Positions 1 to 8,882 of a stretch of 8,882 nt of DNA are shown in pieces. The first letter of the stretch is position 1. The number at the start of each line of letters is the position of its first letter. The position numbers were made by a program, and so were the translations under genes. The stretch is taken from assembly GCA_030050125.1 (NCBI GenBank), contig JASIJN010000371.1:1-8882 (forward strand). Direction: 5' to 3'. The notes beneath the pieces are model-generated. The model had not been told where the DNA came from, did no database searches, and saw only the letters and a list, made by a program, of their open reading frames with translations. This stretch comes from Streptosporangiaceae bacterium. GTDB taxonomy: Bacteria > Actinomycetota > Actinomycetes > Streptosporangiales > Streptosporangiaceae.

Positions 1-282
1 ATGGGCTCGCTCGGCACCACGAACCTGACGCCGCTCCAGGGCATGTGGGCCAGCGCGCCGACCATGGCGATCCTCGACGGCGTCGATGAGGTGCACAAGG
101 TCACGGTGGCCCGCAACGTGCTCAAGGGCTACCAGCCGCACCCCGGATTGTGGCCAACCGAGTACATACCGGCCAAGCGCGAGCAGGCGCGTAAAAAATT
201 CGCCGACCTGATAGCGGCCGATGCGGACCTGGCCGCGTGGGCCGACCACGCCGCGCGGGCCACGGCGCGGGGTCAGCTCTAG
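1..282 (+). CDS. Acyl-CoA dehydrogenase, C-terminal fragment (gene cut by window edge)
   Basis: This is the last 93 codons of a gene that begins before the window; the ATG at position 1 is probably an internal Met. The segment WASAPTMAILDGVDEVHKV (residues 16-34) matches the C-terminal FAD-contacting region of acyl-CoA dehydrogenases, where D-G-x-D-E-V-H is the usual signature. It is followed by the typical helical tail and a TAG stop. Family members are about 380-420 aa, so roughly three quarters of the protein is missing here. Enzymes of this family are cytoplasmic flavoproteins that oxidise acyl-CoA at the alpha-beta position and pass electrons to ETF. The substrate chain cannot be told from this piece. 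The next gene starts 39 bp downstream on the same strand, so co-transcription is possible. Confidence 0.85.
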   Translation: MGSLGTTNLTPLQGMWASAPTMAILDGVDEVHKVTVARNVLKGYQPHPGLWPTEYIPAKREQARKKFADLIAADADLAAWADHAARATARGQL

Positions 283-321
283 CCGGATCGTCCGGCCTGG
301 ACCCGCACCGCGTCCGACCAT

Positions 322-1497
322 ATGGTTCAGTCCATGGCAGCCCGGGCATCGGCCACCGCTCGTTCGCTGACCGAGTCGGTGATCCGGGAGATGACCCGTC
401 TCGCCCTGGAACACGACGCGATCAACCTGGCCCAGGGGTTCCCCGATTTCCCGGCGCCGGACGAGGTCAAGCGGGCGGCGATCGAGGCCATCGACGCGGA
501 CGTCAACCAATACCCAATCACCTGGGGCCAGCGTTCGATCCGGCGGGCGCTCGCGGAGAAGTACGGCCAGCGCTACGGCCTGCAGATCGATCCCGAACGC
601 AACGTCTGCATCACATGTGGTGCGACCGAGGCAATGATCACCACGATGATCGGCTGCGTCGACCCTGGCCAGGAAGTTGTGGTCTTCGAGCCCTTCTACG
701 AGAACTACGGGGCCGACGCGACGATCGCCGGCGCGATGCCCCGGTTCGTCACCCTGCGCGAGCCGGACTGGCGGTTCGACGAGGCCGAGCTGGCCGCGGC
801 GTTCGGCAACCGGACCCGGGCGATCGTGCTGAACACGCCCGGCAACCCGACCGGGAAGGTGTTCAGCCGCGAGGAGCTGACGGCGATCGCCGGGCTGTGC
901 CAGAAGTACGGGGTGCTCGCGATCACCGACGAGATCTACGAGCACATCGTGTACGACGGGGCGCGGCACATTCCGATGGCCACGATTCCAGGGATGGAAG
1001 ACCGCACGATCACGATCAGCGCGTTGTCGAAGAGCTACTCGGTCACCGGCTGGCGGGTCGGCTGGGCGATCGCGCCGCCCGACCTCACCGACGCGATCCG
1101 CCGGGTACACGACTTTGTCACGGTCGGCGCGCCGACCCCGCTGCAGGAGGCCGGTGCGGTGGCGCTCCGGCTGCCCGGCTCGTACTACAAGCAGCTCGCC
1201 GCGGACTATGCGCAGCGCCGCGACCTCATGCTGCAGATCCTGTACGCCACTGGTCTTCGGCCGGTCACGCCCGCGGGCGCGTACTACATACTGACCGACG
1301 CCTCGGCGCTTGGACTGGGCGACGACATCACGGCGGCACGCGCGCTGGTCAGGCGCGCGGGGGTGGCCGCCGTGCCCGGCTCCTCGTTCTACTCGCGGCC
1401 CGAGCTTGGCCGGTCCAAGCTGCGGTTCTCCTACAGCAAGAGGCTGGAGACGCTGCGCGAGGCCGGGCGCCGGCTGGCCCGGCTCAGTGGTGGCTGA
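322..1497 (+). CDS. PLP-dependent class I/II aminotransferase
   Basis: A complete 391-aa protein of fold-type I, the usual length for the aspartate/kynurenine/methionine aminotransferase group. Visible landmarks: NLAQGFPDFPAP near residues 35-46 (substrate-side loop typical of kynurenine or methionine aminotransferase-like enzymes), N171-x3-N175-P-T-G-K (PLP contact), D203-E-I-Y206 (pyridine-nitrogen Asp and O3' Tyr), S236-K237 in SALSKSYSVTGWRVG (Schiff-base lysine) and R368 in KLRFSYS (substrate carboxylate). It should transfer an amino group from an amino acid to a 2-oxo acid in the cytoplasm; the exact substrate is not visible. The ATG at 322 has no good Shine-Dalgarno, and the ATG at 334 is an alternative start. 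The last 14 nt overlap the convergent transporter gene. Confidence 0.93.
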   Translation: MVQSMAARASATARSLTESVIREMTRLALEHDAINLAQGFPDFPAPDEVKRAAIEAIDADVNQYPITWGQRSIRRALAEKYGQRYGLQIDPERNVCITCGATEAMITTMIGCVDPGQEVVVFEPFYENYGADATIAGAMPRFVTLREPDWRFDEAELAAAFGNRTRAIVLNTPGNPTGKVFSREELTAIAGLCQKYGVLAITDEIYEHIVYDGARHIPMATIPGMEDRTITISALSKSYSVTGWRVGWAIAPPDLTDAIRRVHDFVTVGAPTPLQEAGAVALRLPGSYYKQLAADYAQRRDLMLQILYATGLRPVTPAGAYYILTDASALGLGDDITAARALVRRAGVAAVPGSSFYSRPELGRSKLRFSYSKRLETLREAGRRLARLSGG

Positions 1498-2383
1498 ACC
1501 GCGGACGGGTGAGCAGCTCGTCGCTCTGGTCTGTGCTGCCCTTCAGGCCGGCCACCAGCGGGGAATGAGCCAGTACGACCGCACCCGCCACCATGACCAG
1601 CAGTGACAGCGCCTCCAGGGGGCCCCAGGCGCCGGTGGTCCGCAGGTTGTCGCCGAACAGCCACACCCCGATCAGGATGCTGGCCACCGGGTCGACGAGC
1701 ACGATCGTCGACTGGGAGGCGACGATCGGCCCCGCGTGGATGGCGTTCTGGGCCAGGAACACCGCCAGCGCCCCGAAGCAGGCCAGCGCGTAGGTCTGCC
1801 AGTGCCGGTAGAGCGAGGTCCAGTCCGTCGCCGCGTACCCGGAGACCACCTTGGTACAGGCCGCCGTGAAGGCGAAGCTGATCGACGCGGCGGTGCCGAA
1901 CATGGCGGCACGCCACCAGCGCGGGCCGCGCAGCGCGAGCACGACCGCTGTCGCGATCCCGGCGCCGCACCCCAGGATGGCGATCGCCCACTCCCAGGCG
2001 GGCGGCGCGAGCGTGCCATCCACCGGGTCGGCGAAGTAGAGGAACCCGGCGAGGCCGACACACACGGCCAGCACCCCGATCCACTCACGCCGGCCCATCG
2101 TGAACCCGAACCATGAGACCAGCACCACGACCAGGAACACCAGCTCCGTGGTCAGGATCGGCTGGACCTCGGAGAGCCGGCCGAGGTGCAGCGCGACGGC
2201 CTGCAGCAGGAAGGAGACGATCATCAGCACGAACCCGGCCAGCCAGATCCCGCGCCGCAGCGCATGGGTGATCAGGCTAAGCCTCAGCGTGGCATCGGCC
2301 GGTGCGGACTCGATGCCTTTTCGCTGGAACACACTGGTCAGGGCGTTGGCAAGCGCAGCGCCCAGAGCCAAGACGACGACCAT
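1484..2383 (-). CDS. EamA/DMT-superfamily membrane transporter
   Basis: A very hydrophobic protein of about 299 aa with a series of transmembrane stretches, from the N-terminal VVVLALGAALANALTSVFQR through IVLVDPVASILIGVWLF near the C-terminus, ending in a polar tail. Length, helix density and the two-half layout fit the drug/metabolite transporter (EamA) superfamily, inner-membrane proteins that move small metabolites; the cargo is unknown. I chose the ATG at 2383 because GGGAG lies 4 nt upstream of it; a TTG at 2386 is in frame but lies only 1 nt from that GGGAG. It is divergent from the MarR-type gene, a common regulator-transporter pairing. Its 3' end overlaps the aminotransferase tail to tail by 14 nt, leaving no room for a terminator between them. 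Confidence 0.85.
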   Translation of the reverse strand: MVVVLALGAALANALTSVFQRKGIESAPADATLRLSLITHALRRGIWLAGFVLMIVSFLLQAVALHLGRLSEVQPILTTELVFLVVVLVSWFGFTMGRREWIGVLAVCVGLAGFLYFADPVDGTLAPPAWEWAIAILGCGAGIATAVVLALRGPRWWRAAMFGTAASISFAFTAACTKVVSGYAATDWTSLYRHWQTYALACFGALAVFLAQNAIHAGPIVASQSTIVLVDPVASILIGVWLFGDNLRTTGAWGPLEALSLLVMVAGAVVLAHSPLVAGLKGSTDQSDELLTRPRFSHH

Positions 2384-2447
2384 CAAGCTCCCGCTCTGCC
2401 GCTCCGGTCTGCCCGGTACTCTGTGACCCCTCGGATACGCAGACTCA

Positions 2448-2468
2448 TGTATTATACAGCTATCTAGC
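2448..2468. promoter_or_regulatory. Candidate MarR operator (two adjacent inverted repeats)
   Basis: Two short perfect inverted repeats lie side by side: TGTATTATACA (2448-2458, arms of 5 around one base) and GCTATCTAGC (2459-2468, arms of 4 around two bases). They sit in the AT-rich centre of the 125-bp spacer between the divergent transporter and MarR-type genes. The first covers the minus-strand TATAAT. MarR dimers bind AT-rich inverted repeats that overlap promoters of neighbouring genes, so this is the natural operator candidate for autoregulation and transporter control. Binding is inferred. Confidence 0.4.
2451..2456 (-). promoter_or_regulatory. Putative -10 box of the DMT transporter gene
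   Basis: Read on the minus strand this is a perfect TATAAT in an otherwise GC-rich sequence, placed about 68 bp upstream of the transporter ATG. A leader of around 60 nt would result. No good -35 hexamer stands at 16-18 bp (the best is a poor TGGTAT), so the promoter may need an activator or may be weak. The assignment rests on motif and position only. Confidence 0.45.
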
Positions 2469-2508
2469 AGAGCATACCAGGCGGCAACAACGGAGCTGGG
2501 ATCGGCGC

Positions 2509-2994
2509 GTGGGTTACCACCAAGGCGGGGCAGACCCCATCGGCACCATCGAGCTTGAACTAATCAAGCTGGTCCGCCACCTGGAGACTTTCGGTCGGCG
2601 CAGTTCGCTGTACGTGCAGGTGGATCGCGCGGGCTATCTCGCCATGCGGGTGCTCGAAGACCTGGGGCCGACCAGCACGAACGCGCTGGCCCAGGCTCTG
2701 CACCTGGACGCGTCGACGGTCACCCGGCAGGTCGCCGCCCTCGAGCGCGCGGGGTTCGTCGTCCGCAGACCAGATCCCGCCGACGGCCGCTCGTCGATCA
2801 TCGCCCTGACGCCCGGCGGCCGCACGTCCATGGCCGAGGTGGAGCAGGAGCGGCGGCGGTGCATCGAGGCGCTGGTCAGCGACTGGGGTCCCGCGGCGCA
2901 GGCCGACCTCGCCTGCGCGCTGACCAAGCTCAACTTGTCCCTGATCGACAGCGTGGCCGATCCGGCCAGGCGGGCCTGCCGGGAGGCCAGTTAG
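2509..2994 (+). CDS. MarR-family winged-helix transcriptional regulator
   Basis: A 161-aa protein from the GTG at 2509, the normal MarR length. The open frame runs back to 2302, but that extension crosses the promoter spacer and enters the transporter gene's 5' end, and it has no MarR-like sequence. A GGAG at 2492-2495 is a rather distant (13 nt) ribosome site. The winged helix-turn-helix is clear: helices around residues 44-78 including STNALAQALHLDASTVTRQV (residues 55-74, recognition helix), then the wing with RRPDPADGRSS and the D-x-R pattern (residues 86-96). The C-terminal helices form the dimer. Such proteins are usually ligand-responsive repressors. The divergent DMT transporter is the likely target, perhaps an efflux system for the ligand. 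The stop codon lies only 3 bp from a transposase remnant, so the extreme C-terminus could have been altered by the insertion. Confidence 0.9.
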   Translation: MGYHQGGADPIGTIELELIKLVRHLETFGRRSSLYVQVDRAGYLAMRVLEDLGPTSTNALAQALHLDASTVTRQVAALERAGFVVRRPDPADGRSSIIALTPGGRTSMAEVEQERRRCIEALVSDWGPAAQADLACALTKLNLSLIDSVADPARRACREAS

Positions 2995-2997
2995 CCC

Positions 2998-3057
2998 CTG
3001 GATGCCCTCCTTGACCAGAAAGCGGATCGCGTCCACGATGTCGCGGCGGCAGTGCCC
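2998..3057 (-). mobile_element. Remnant of an IS5-like transposase
   Basis: On the minus strand, 20 codons read GHCRRDIVDAIRFLVKEGIQ. This closely resembles the N-terminal region of IS5-group (DUF4096-type) transposases, where a C-R-R-D-I-V-D-A-I-R-Y-L-V pattern is followed by Q-W-R. Here the similarity stops at Q: the next codon is GGG instead of the expected Trp TGG, and the sequence runs into the end of the MarR-type gene. No catalytic DDE domain and no obvious terminal inverted repeats are present, so this is a non-functional scar. The family assignment is from motif memory and has not been searched. Confidence 0.55.
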
Positions 3058-3070
3058 GGCCCGCAGGCGC

Positions 3071-3355
3071 TCACAGGCCGGTGAGGAAGCTCAGGCTGCG
3101 CTGCCAGGCCAGGGCGGCGGCCGGGCCGTCATGGCCGGGCGTGCCAGGGTCGCAGACGGCGATCTCGGCCGCAGGCTGATACACGTCCGGCTCGGCGATA
3201 TGCAGTTGGGCCGGCAGCCCGCGGCGACCCCCCCGCGCGCCCGGGCCGCCGGTGTTGTGTAACAGCAGCAAACCCGCAGTCCCCGGGCGCTCACCCAGCA
3301 GCGCAGCGGCGACCGAGGCCCCCATCGACAGGGGAAGATCAGGTTGCTTGTCCAA
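3071..3355 (-). pseudogene. Decayed dienelactone hydrolase gene fragment
   Basis: The minus-strand frame encodes about 94 aa that look like pieces of a dienelactone hydrolase (alpha/beta hydrolase). Near the start is the nucleophile elbow DLPLSMGASVAAALL, then RPGTAGLLLLHNTGG. Further on comes the strand before the catalytic Asp, PAQLHIAEPDVYQPAAEIA, and the C-terminal DPGTPGHDGPAAALAWQRSL. Intact enzymes are about 190-240 aa. The N-terminal half is missing: an in-frame TAA stands just upstream of the TTG at 3355. A piece of about 20 residues between the AEIA and DPGTPG blocks, which normally holds the catalytic His (Y-P-G-A-G-H type motif), is also absent. With no catalytic His and no N-terminal domain it is almost certainly inactive. 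It lies 28 bp downstream of the GT2 gene on the same strand and abuts the transposase remnant. Confidence 0.55.
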
Positions 3356-3367
3356 CCGTCCTTCTTA

Positions 3368-3409
3368 CCTGGCCCGGGACAAGTCAAGGGCCAGGGAAGG
3401 CCTTCCCTG
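3368..3409 (-). terminator. Possible hairpin terminator at the end of the sulfotransferase-GT2 unit
   Basis: Two inverted repeats overlap at the 3' end of the GT2 gene. CCTGGCCC (3368-3375) pairs with GGGCCAGG (3388-3395) across a 12-nt loop that contains the stop codon. CAGGGAAGGCCTTCCCTG (3392-3409) is a perfect 18-bp palindrome within the last codons. The two structures share bases and so would compete. There is no T-tract after the stem in the direction of transcription, so this is not a classic intrinsic terminator, though T-less hairpins are often proposed in actinobacteria. Confidence 0.3.
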
Positions 3410-4331
3410 CGGGGAGCGTCAGGCCGGCCGCGGCGAGGACGTCGTCCGTGGGCCGCGGGCTGGTCCGCACCCCGGCCGCGATGCCCTTGACGAGCGATGA
3501 TCCGAGCACGCGCCGGTCCCGGGACCTCGCGAACGTGACCGCCCAGCGGCGCAGGGTCGAGCCGCCGTACAGCACACGCTCCCGGGGCGCGAGCGCCGAA
3601 CGGGCCCGCAGCGTCCAGATCTTGTTCCGGACCTCGTAGAAGAATCGCGGGCCCGGGTCCACGTCGGTCGAGCCGAAGGTCTTGGTCTTGTGCACGACGA
3701 CGCTGTCGGGGCAGAGCAGGCCGGCCGCGCCGCGCAGCAGCCGGGTGGTGAACTCGAAATCGTCGTTCCACAGGAAATAGTCGGCCTGCGGCAGGCCGCG
3801 CTGGCGGCATGCGTCGGCGTCGACCAGGATCGAGACGAACGACGCGGAACGGATGGGCACGCAGCCGGCCGCGGCCGCGTCGTCCCGCTCCGCCCGGGTG
3901 GCGAACGGCTTGGCCCTCGGCGTGTTCATCGGGTGCGGGCGTCCGTCGGTCCAGACCACCCGGCTGGCCACCACGGCGGGCGGCCGGCCTGGGTGCCGGA
4001 CCCGGGCGTCGAGCAGGGCCTGCAGCGCGCCCGTCCCGGGCACCGTGTCGTCGTCCATGAGCCAGATCAGGTCGGCGCCATCGGCCAGGGCCAGCGCGGT
4101 GCCGCAGGCGAACCCGCCCGCGCCGCCGGTGTTGCGCCCGAGTTCGGCCAGGGTGACGGCTGGGTAGCGGTCGCGTACCGCGTCGGCGGTGCCGTCGGCC
4201 GACGCGTTGTCGACCACGATCACCGCATCGGGAGCCCGGCTCTGCGCCTGGACCGCGGCCAGCGACTCAAGCAGCAGTTGCCGCCGGTTGTAGGTGACCA
4301 CGACGGCCACGACCCGGGGCGAGCCCGGCAT
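3384..4331 (-). CDS. GT2 family glycosyltransferase, GlfT1/rhamnosyltransferase-like
   Basis: A 315-aa GT-A enzyme. The Rossmann-like start VVAVVVTYNRRQLLLESLAA (residues 7-26) is followed by VIVVDNASADGT (37-48), GRNTGGAGGFACG (65-77) and the nucleotide-sugar/metal motif D93-D-D95 in WLMDDDTVPG. An acceptor-side W188-N-D-D-F-E193 comes later, and then H214 in VVHKTKT. The N-x-G-G-A-G-G-F and DDD combination with a late W-x-D-D and His is typical of GlfT1 (Rv3782-type) galactofuranosyltransferases and of rhamnosyltransferases such as WbbL. It acts at the cytoplasmic membrane face on a lipid-linked acceptor in those families. It starts 1 nt after the sulfotransferase stop (coupled translation is likely, with no clear ribosome site of its own). 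A role as the initiating Galf transferase for the glf/glfT2 unit is inferred; rhamnosyl or another sugar is possible. Confidence 0.85.
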   Translation of the reverse strand: MPGSPRVVAVVVTYNRRQLLLESLAAVQAQSRAPDAVIVVDNASADGTADAVRDRYPAVTLAELGRNTGGAGGFACGTALALADGADLIWLMDDDTVPGTGALQALLDARVRHPGRPPAVVASRVVWTDGRPHPMNTPRAKPFATRAERDDAAAAGCVPIRSASFVSILVDADACRQRGLPQADYFLWNDDFEFTTRLLRGAAGLLCPDSVVVHKTKTFGSTDVDPGPRFFYEVRNKIWTLRARSALAPRERVLYGGSTLRRWAVTFARSRDRRVLGSSLVKGIAAGVRTSPRPTDDVLAAAGLTLPAGKAFPGP

Positions 4332-4332
4332 G

Positions 4333-5637
4333 CTAGCGGCGCCCAGCGTGGTGGCGCGGCGCCTGATGCTGCGGGGCCCGGTGCCGCTCCATCGTCCGCC
4401 AGGCCAGGATGCGCAGGCGGCGCACGGCCGCGAACCGGCTGCTGAGTTCGCGCACGGTCCGCTTGAGCCGCGGCGAGGACGCGACCGTCGACTCGACCCG
4501 GCCGACCAGCCCGCGCGGCCCGTCCTGGCTGGGCTGCGGCCTGGCCGCCGGGTAGGCCTTGCGGTACTGGTTGACGACCAGCGCCGACGCGGCCTGGACG
4601 GCGGCGTCCAGCACCCGCTCGGCGGGCTCGTCGGCGGGGCTGGCGGCCGGCCCGGCGGCCATCTGGGGCCAGAGCTCGTCCACGGATCCGACCACGTCGT
4701 AGTCGGAGTCCTTCAGGCCCGCGATGAGGATCTGCGCCTGCTCGGCCGCCCAGGCCTCGCGGCTGGCGGGCAGCGTCAGGCGAGCCCCGCGCGGCCGGGC
4801 CGCCAGCGCCTGGTGCGCGATCGCCTCCTTGACGTTCCACATGTAGAACCAGTCGGGGACCTCGTCGGGAAGCACCTCGTTGAGCCGCCGCAGGAACTCG
4901 ACCTCGGGCAGGCCCAGCGAGGCGTTGGCGCGGGCCCGGCTCAGGTCGACGCTGGCCGGGTCCACCTCGAGCAGCGACGCGAACCGCTCCCACAGCACCC
5001 CGGTGCCCGACCCGGGCACCGGGGTGGTGATCACGTGCACCCGCTGCGGCGGCACCAGCCGGGACCACAGGTCGAGGACGGCCAGGGTGTCGTGCACCCG
5101 CCAGAACCACCACTGGCGCCGGTCGGCCGACACCGACTCCCGGTCGATGACGTCCCCGAGCCAGTCCTCCCAGCCGCGGGCGTTGCGGTGCTTCACGGTC
5201 TCCTGCCACTCCGCGGGCAGCAGCGAGCCCATGTCACGCACGGTGAGCACCACGTGCACCTCGGCCGGTTCCAGCGACCGCACGGCGCGGTCCGCCTGCT
5301 CCGCGTCGGCCGCCGAGAACAGCTCGTGCGAGATGACGGCCGCCCGCGCCGCCTGCTGGGCCTGGCGGGCCAGGATCTCCCATTCGCCGGTCCAGGATCC
5401 GGCCGGGTCCGAGGCCAGCTTCGGGATGTCGCGCAGGTCCTGGCTGGCCCGGTAGTGGTCCTGCGGGTGATGCCCGGGCAGCACGACCCCCTGGGCAGCC
5501 AGCTCGCCGCGATTGCGCCACATGACCTGCTGCAGGAACGTGGTGCCCGTCTTCGGCTCGCCGATGTGCAGGAAGACCCGGGGGCGCCGGGGATGGCCGG
5601 GCGTGGTGCGGGAGTCGGTGTCGGCGCGGCTTGCCAT
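4333..5637 (-). CDS. PAPS-dependent sulfotransferase-like protein
   Basis: A 434-aa protein. VFLHIGEPKTGTTFLQ (residues 21-36) is the 5'-phosphosulfate-binding loop of sulfotransferases (P28-K-T-G-T-T). VVLTVRDMGSLLPAEWQE (129-146) fits the 3'-phosphate-binding region with R134. The ISHELF segment (102-107) and the later WFYMWNVKEAIA fit the helical remainder. The C-terminal ~60 residues are basic and His-rich (residues 420-430), beyond the usual ~300-350-aa core; their role is unknown. The family moves sulfate from PAPS to a hydroxyl, commonly of a carbohydrate, in the cytoplasm. The ATG at 5637 has GAGG 5 nt upstream. It is the first gene of a two-gene unit with the GT2 enzyme and is divergent from the GT2-glf-glfT2 unit, so a surface glycan is the likely acceptor. 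Some P-loop relatives of unknown activity share this signature. Confidence 0.8.
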   Translation of the reverse strand: MASRADTDSRTTPGHPRRPRVFLHIGEPKTGTTFLQQVMWRNRGELAAQGVVLPGHHPQDHYRASQDLRDIPKLASDPAGSWTGEWEILARQAQQAARAAVISHELFSAADAEQADRAVRSLEPAEVHVVLTVRDMGSLLPAEWQETVKHRNARGWEDWLGDVIDRESVSADRRQWWFWRVHDTLAVLDLWSRLVPPQRVHVITTPVPGSGTGVLWERFASLLEVDPASVDLSRARANASLGLPEVEFLRRLNEVLPDEVPDWFYMWNVKEAIAHQALAARPRGARLTLPASREAWAAEQAQILIAGLKDSDYDVVGSVDELWPQMAAGPAASPADEPAERVLDAAVQAASALVVNQYRKAYPAARPQPSQDGPRGLVGRVESTVASSPRLKRTVRELSSRFAAVRRLRILAWRTMERHRAPQHQAPRHHAGRR

Positions 5638-5702
5638 GCCACCTCGCGAGTCGTGGGTGAAGCGCCTCGCGGCCGTTCCGCGTGGCCGCGGCGCAGGGGC
5701 TT

Positions 5703-5717
5703 GTTACTGAGAGTAAC
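5703..5717. promoter_or_regulatory. Perfect 6-3-6 palindrome, candidate operator
   Basis: GTTACT-GAG-AGTAAC is a perfect inverted repeat 66 bp upstream of the sulfotransferase start, inside the divergent spacer. It is AT-richer than its surroundings. The size and symmetry suit a dimeric repressor such as a TetR-type protein, although no regulator gene is adjacent. A hairpin in the leader RNA of the sulfotransferase unit is the alternative. Confidence 0.4.
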
Positions 5718-5747
5718 CCGGGATGTTCAGGCGCAGAACCATCGTAA

Positions 5748-8882
<3,135 letters not shown>

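Noticed and set aside
237..1568. Long plus-strand open frame (443 codons) overlapping the aminotransferase
   Set aside because: It is rich in Arg, Gly and Pro with no recognisable family and shadows the clearly homologous aminotransferase frame; typical of out-of-frame reading in high-GC DNA.
2302..2508. Upstream extension of the MarR-type frame
   Set aside because: It runs through the divergent promoter spacer and into the transporter gene's 5' end, and would make an abnormally long MarR; the GTG at 2509 gives the family's normal length.

Overview
The window is high-GC DNA with very dense coding, actinobacterial codon habits (GTG starts, G/C at third positions) and short or overlapping gene junctions. 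A galactofuranose (Galf) locus whose pieces resemble the mycobacterial glf-glfT2 pair also points to an actinomycete. The species cannot be fixed from the sequence.

Left part (1-2994), a metabolic block. The 3' end of an acyl-CoA dehydrogenase gene runs off the left edge. A complete PLP-dependent class I/II aminotransferase follows on the same strand. An EamA/DMT-type membrane transporter lies on the minus strand, its 3' end overlapping the aminotransferase tail to tail. A MarR-type regulator is divergent from the transporter. Their shared 125-bp spacer holds a perfect minus-strand TATAAT and two small inverted repeats, so the regulator probably controls the transporter, itself, or both.

Middle scar (about 2995-3383). 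This stretch has no intact gene. A short remnant of an IS5-like transposase (minus strand) lies against a decayed dienelactone-hydrolase gene (minus strand), which has lost its N-terminal half and an internal piece. It looks like the boundary between two gene blocks.

Right part (3384-8882), a surface-glycan block made of two divergent transcription units. The minus-strand unit is a PAPS-type sulfotransferase followed 1 nt later by a GT2 glycosyltransferase with GlfT1/rhamnosyltransferase-like features. The plus-strand unit is a second GT2 glycosyltransferase, then UDP-galactopyranose mutase (glf), then the N-terminal part of galactofuranosyltransferase 2 (glfT2), which runs off the right edge. 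The plus-strand genes overlap by 4 and 8 nt, so they are probably translationally coupled. The 315-bp divergent spacer holds a TATAAT box, a 24-bp exact direct repeat with a 32-bp period that can form hairpins, and a perfect 6-3-6 palindrome.

Taken together, glf would make UDP-Galf, glfT2 would polymerise it, and the two GT2 enzymes would start or decorate the chain. The sulfotransferase raises the possibility of a sulfated Galf-containing envelope glycan. The Galf chemistry is well supported by family; the sulfation link is inference from gene neighbourhood only.
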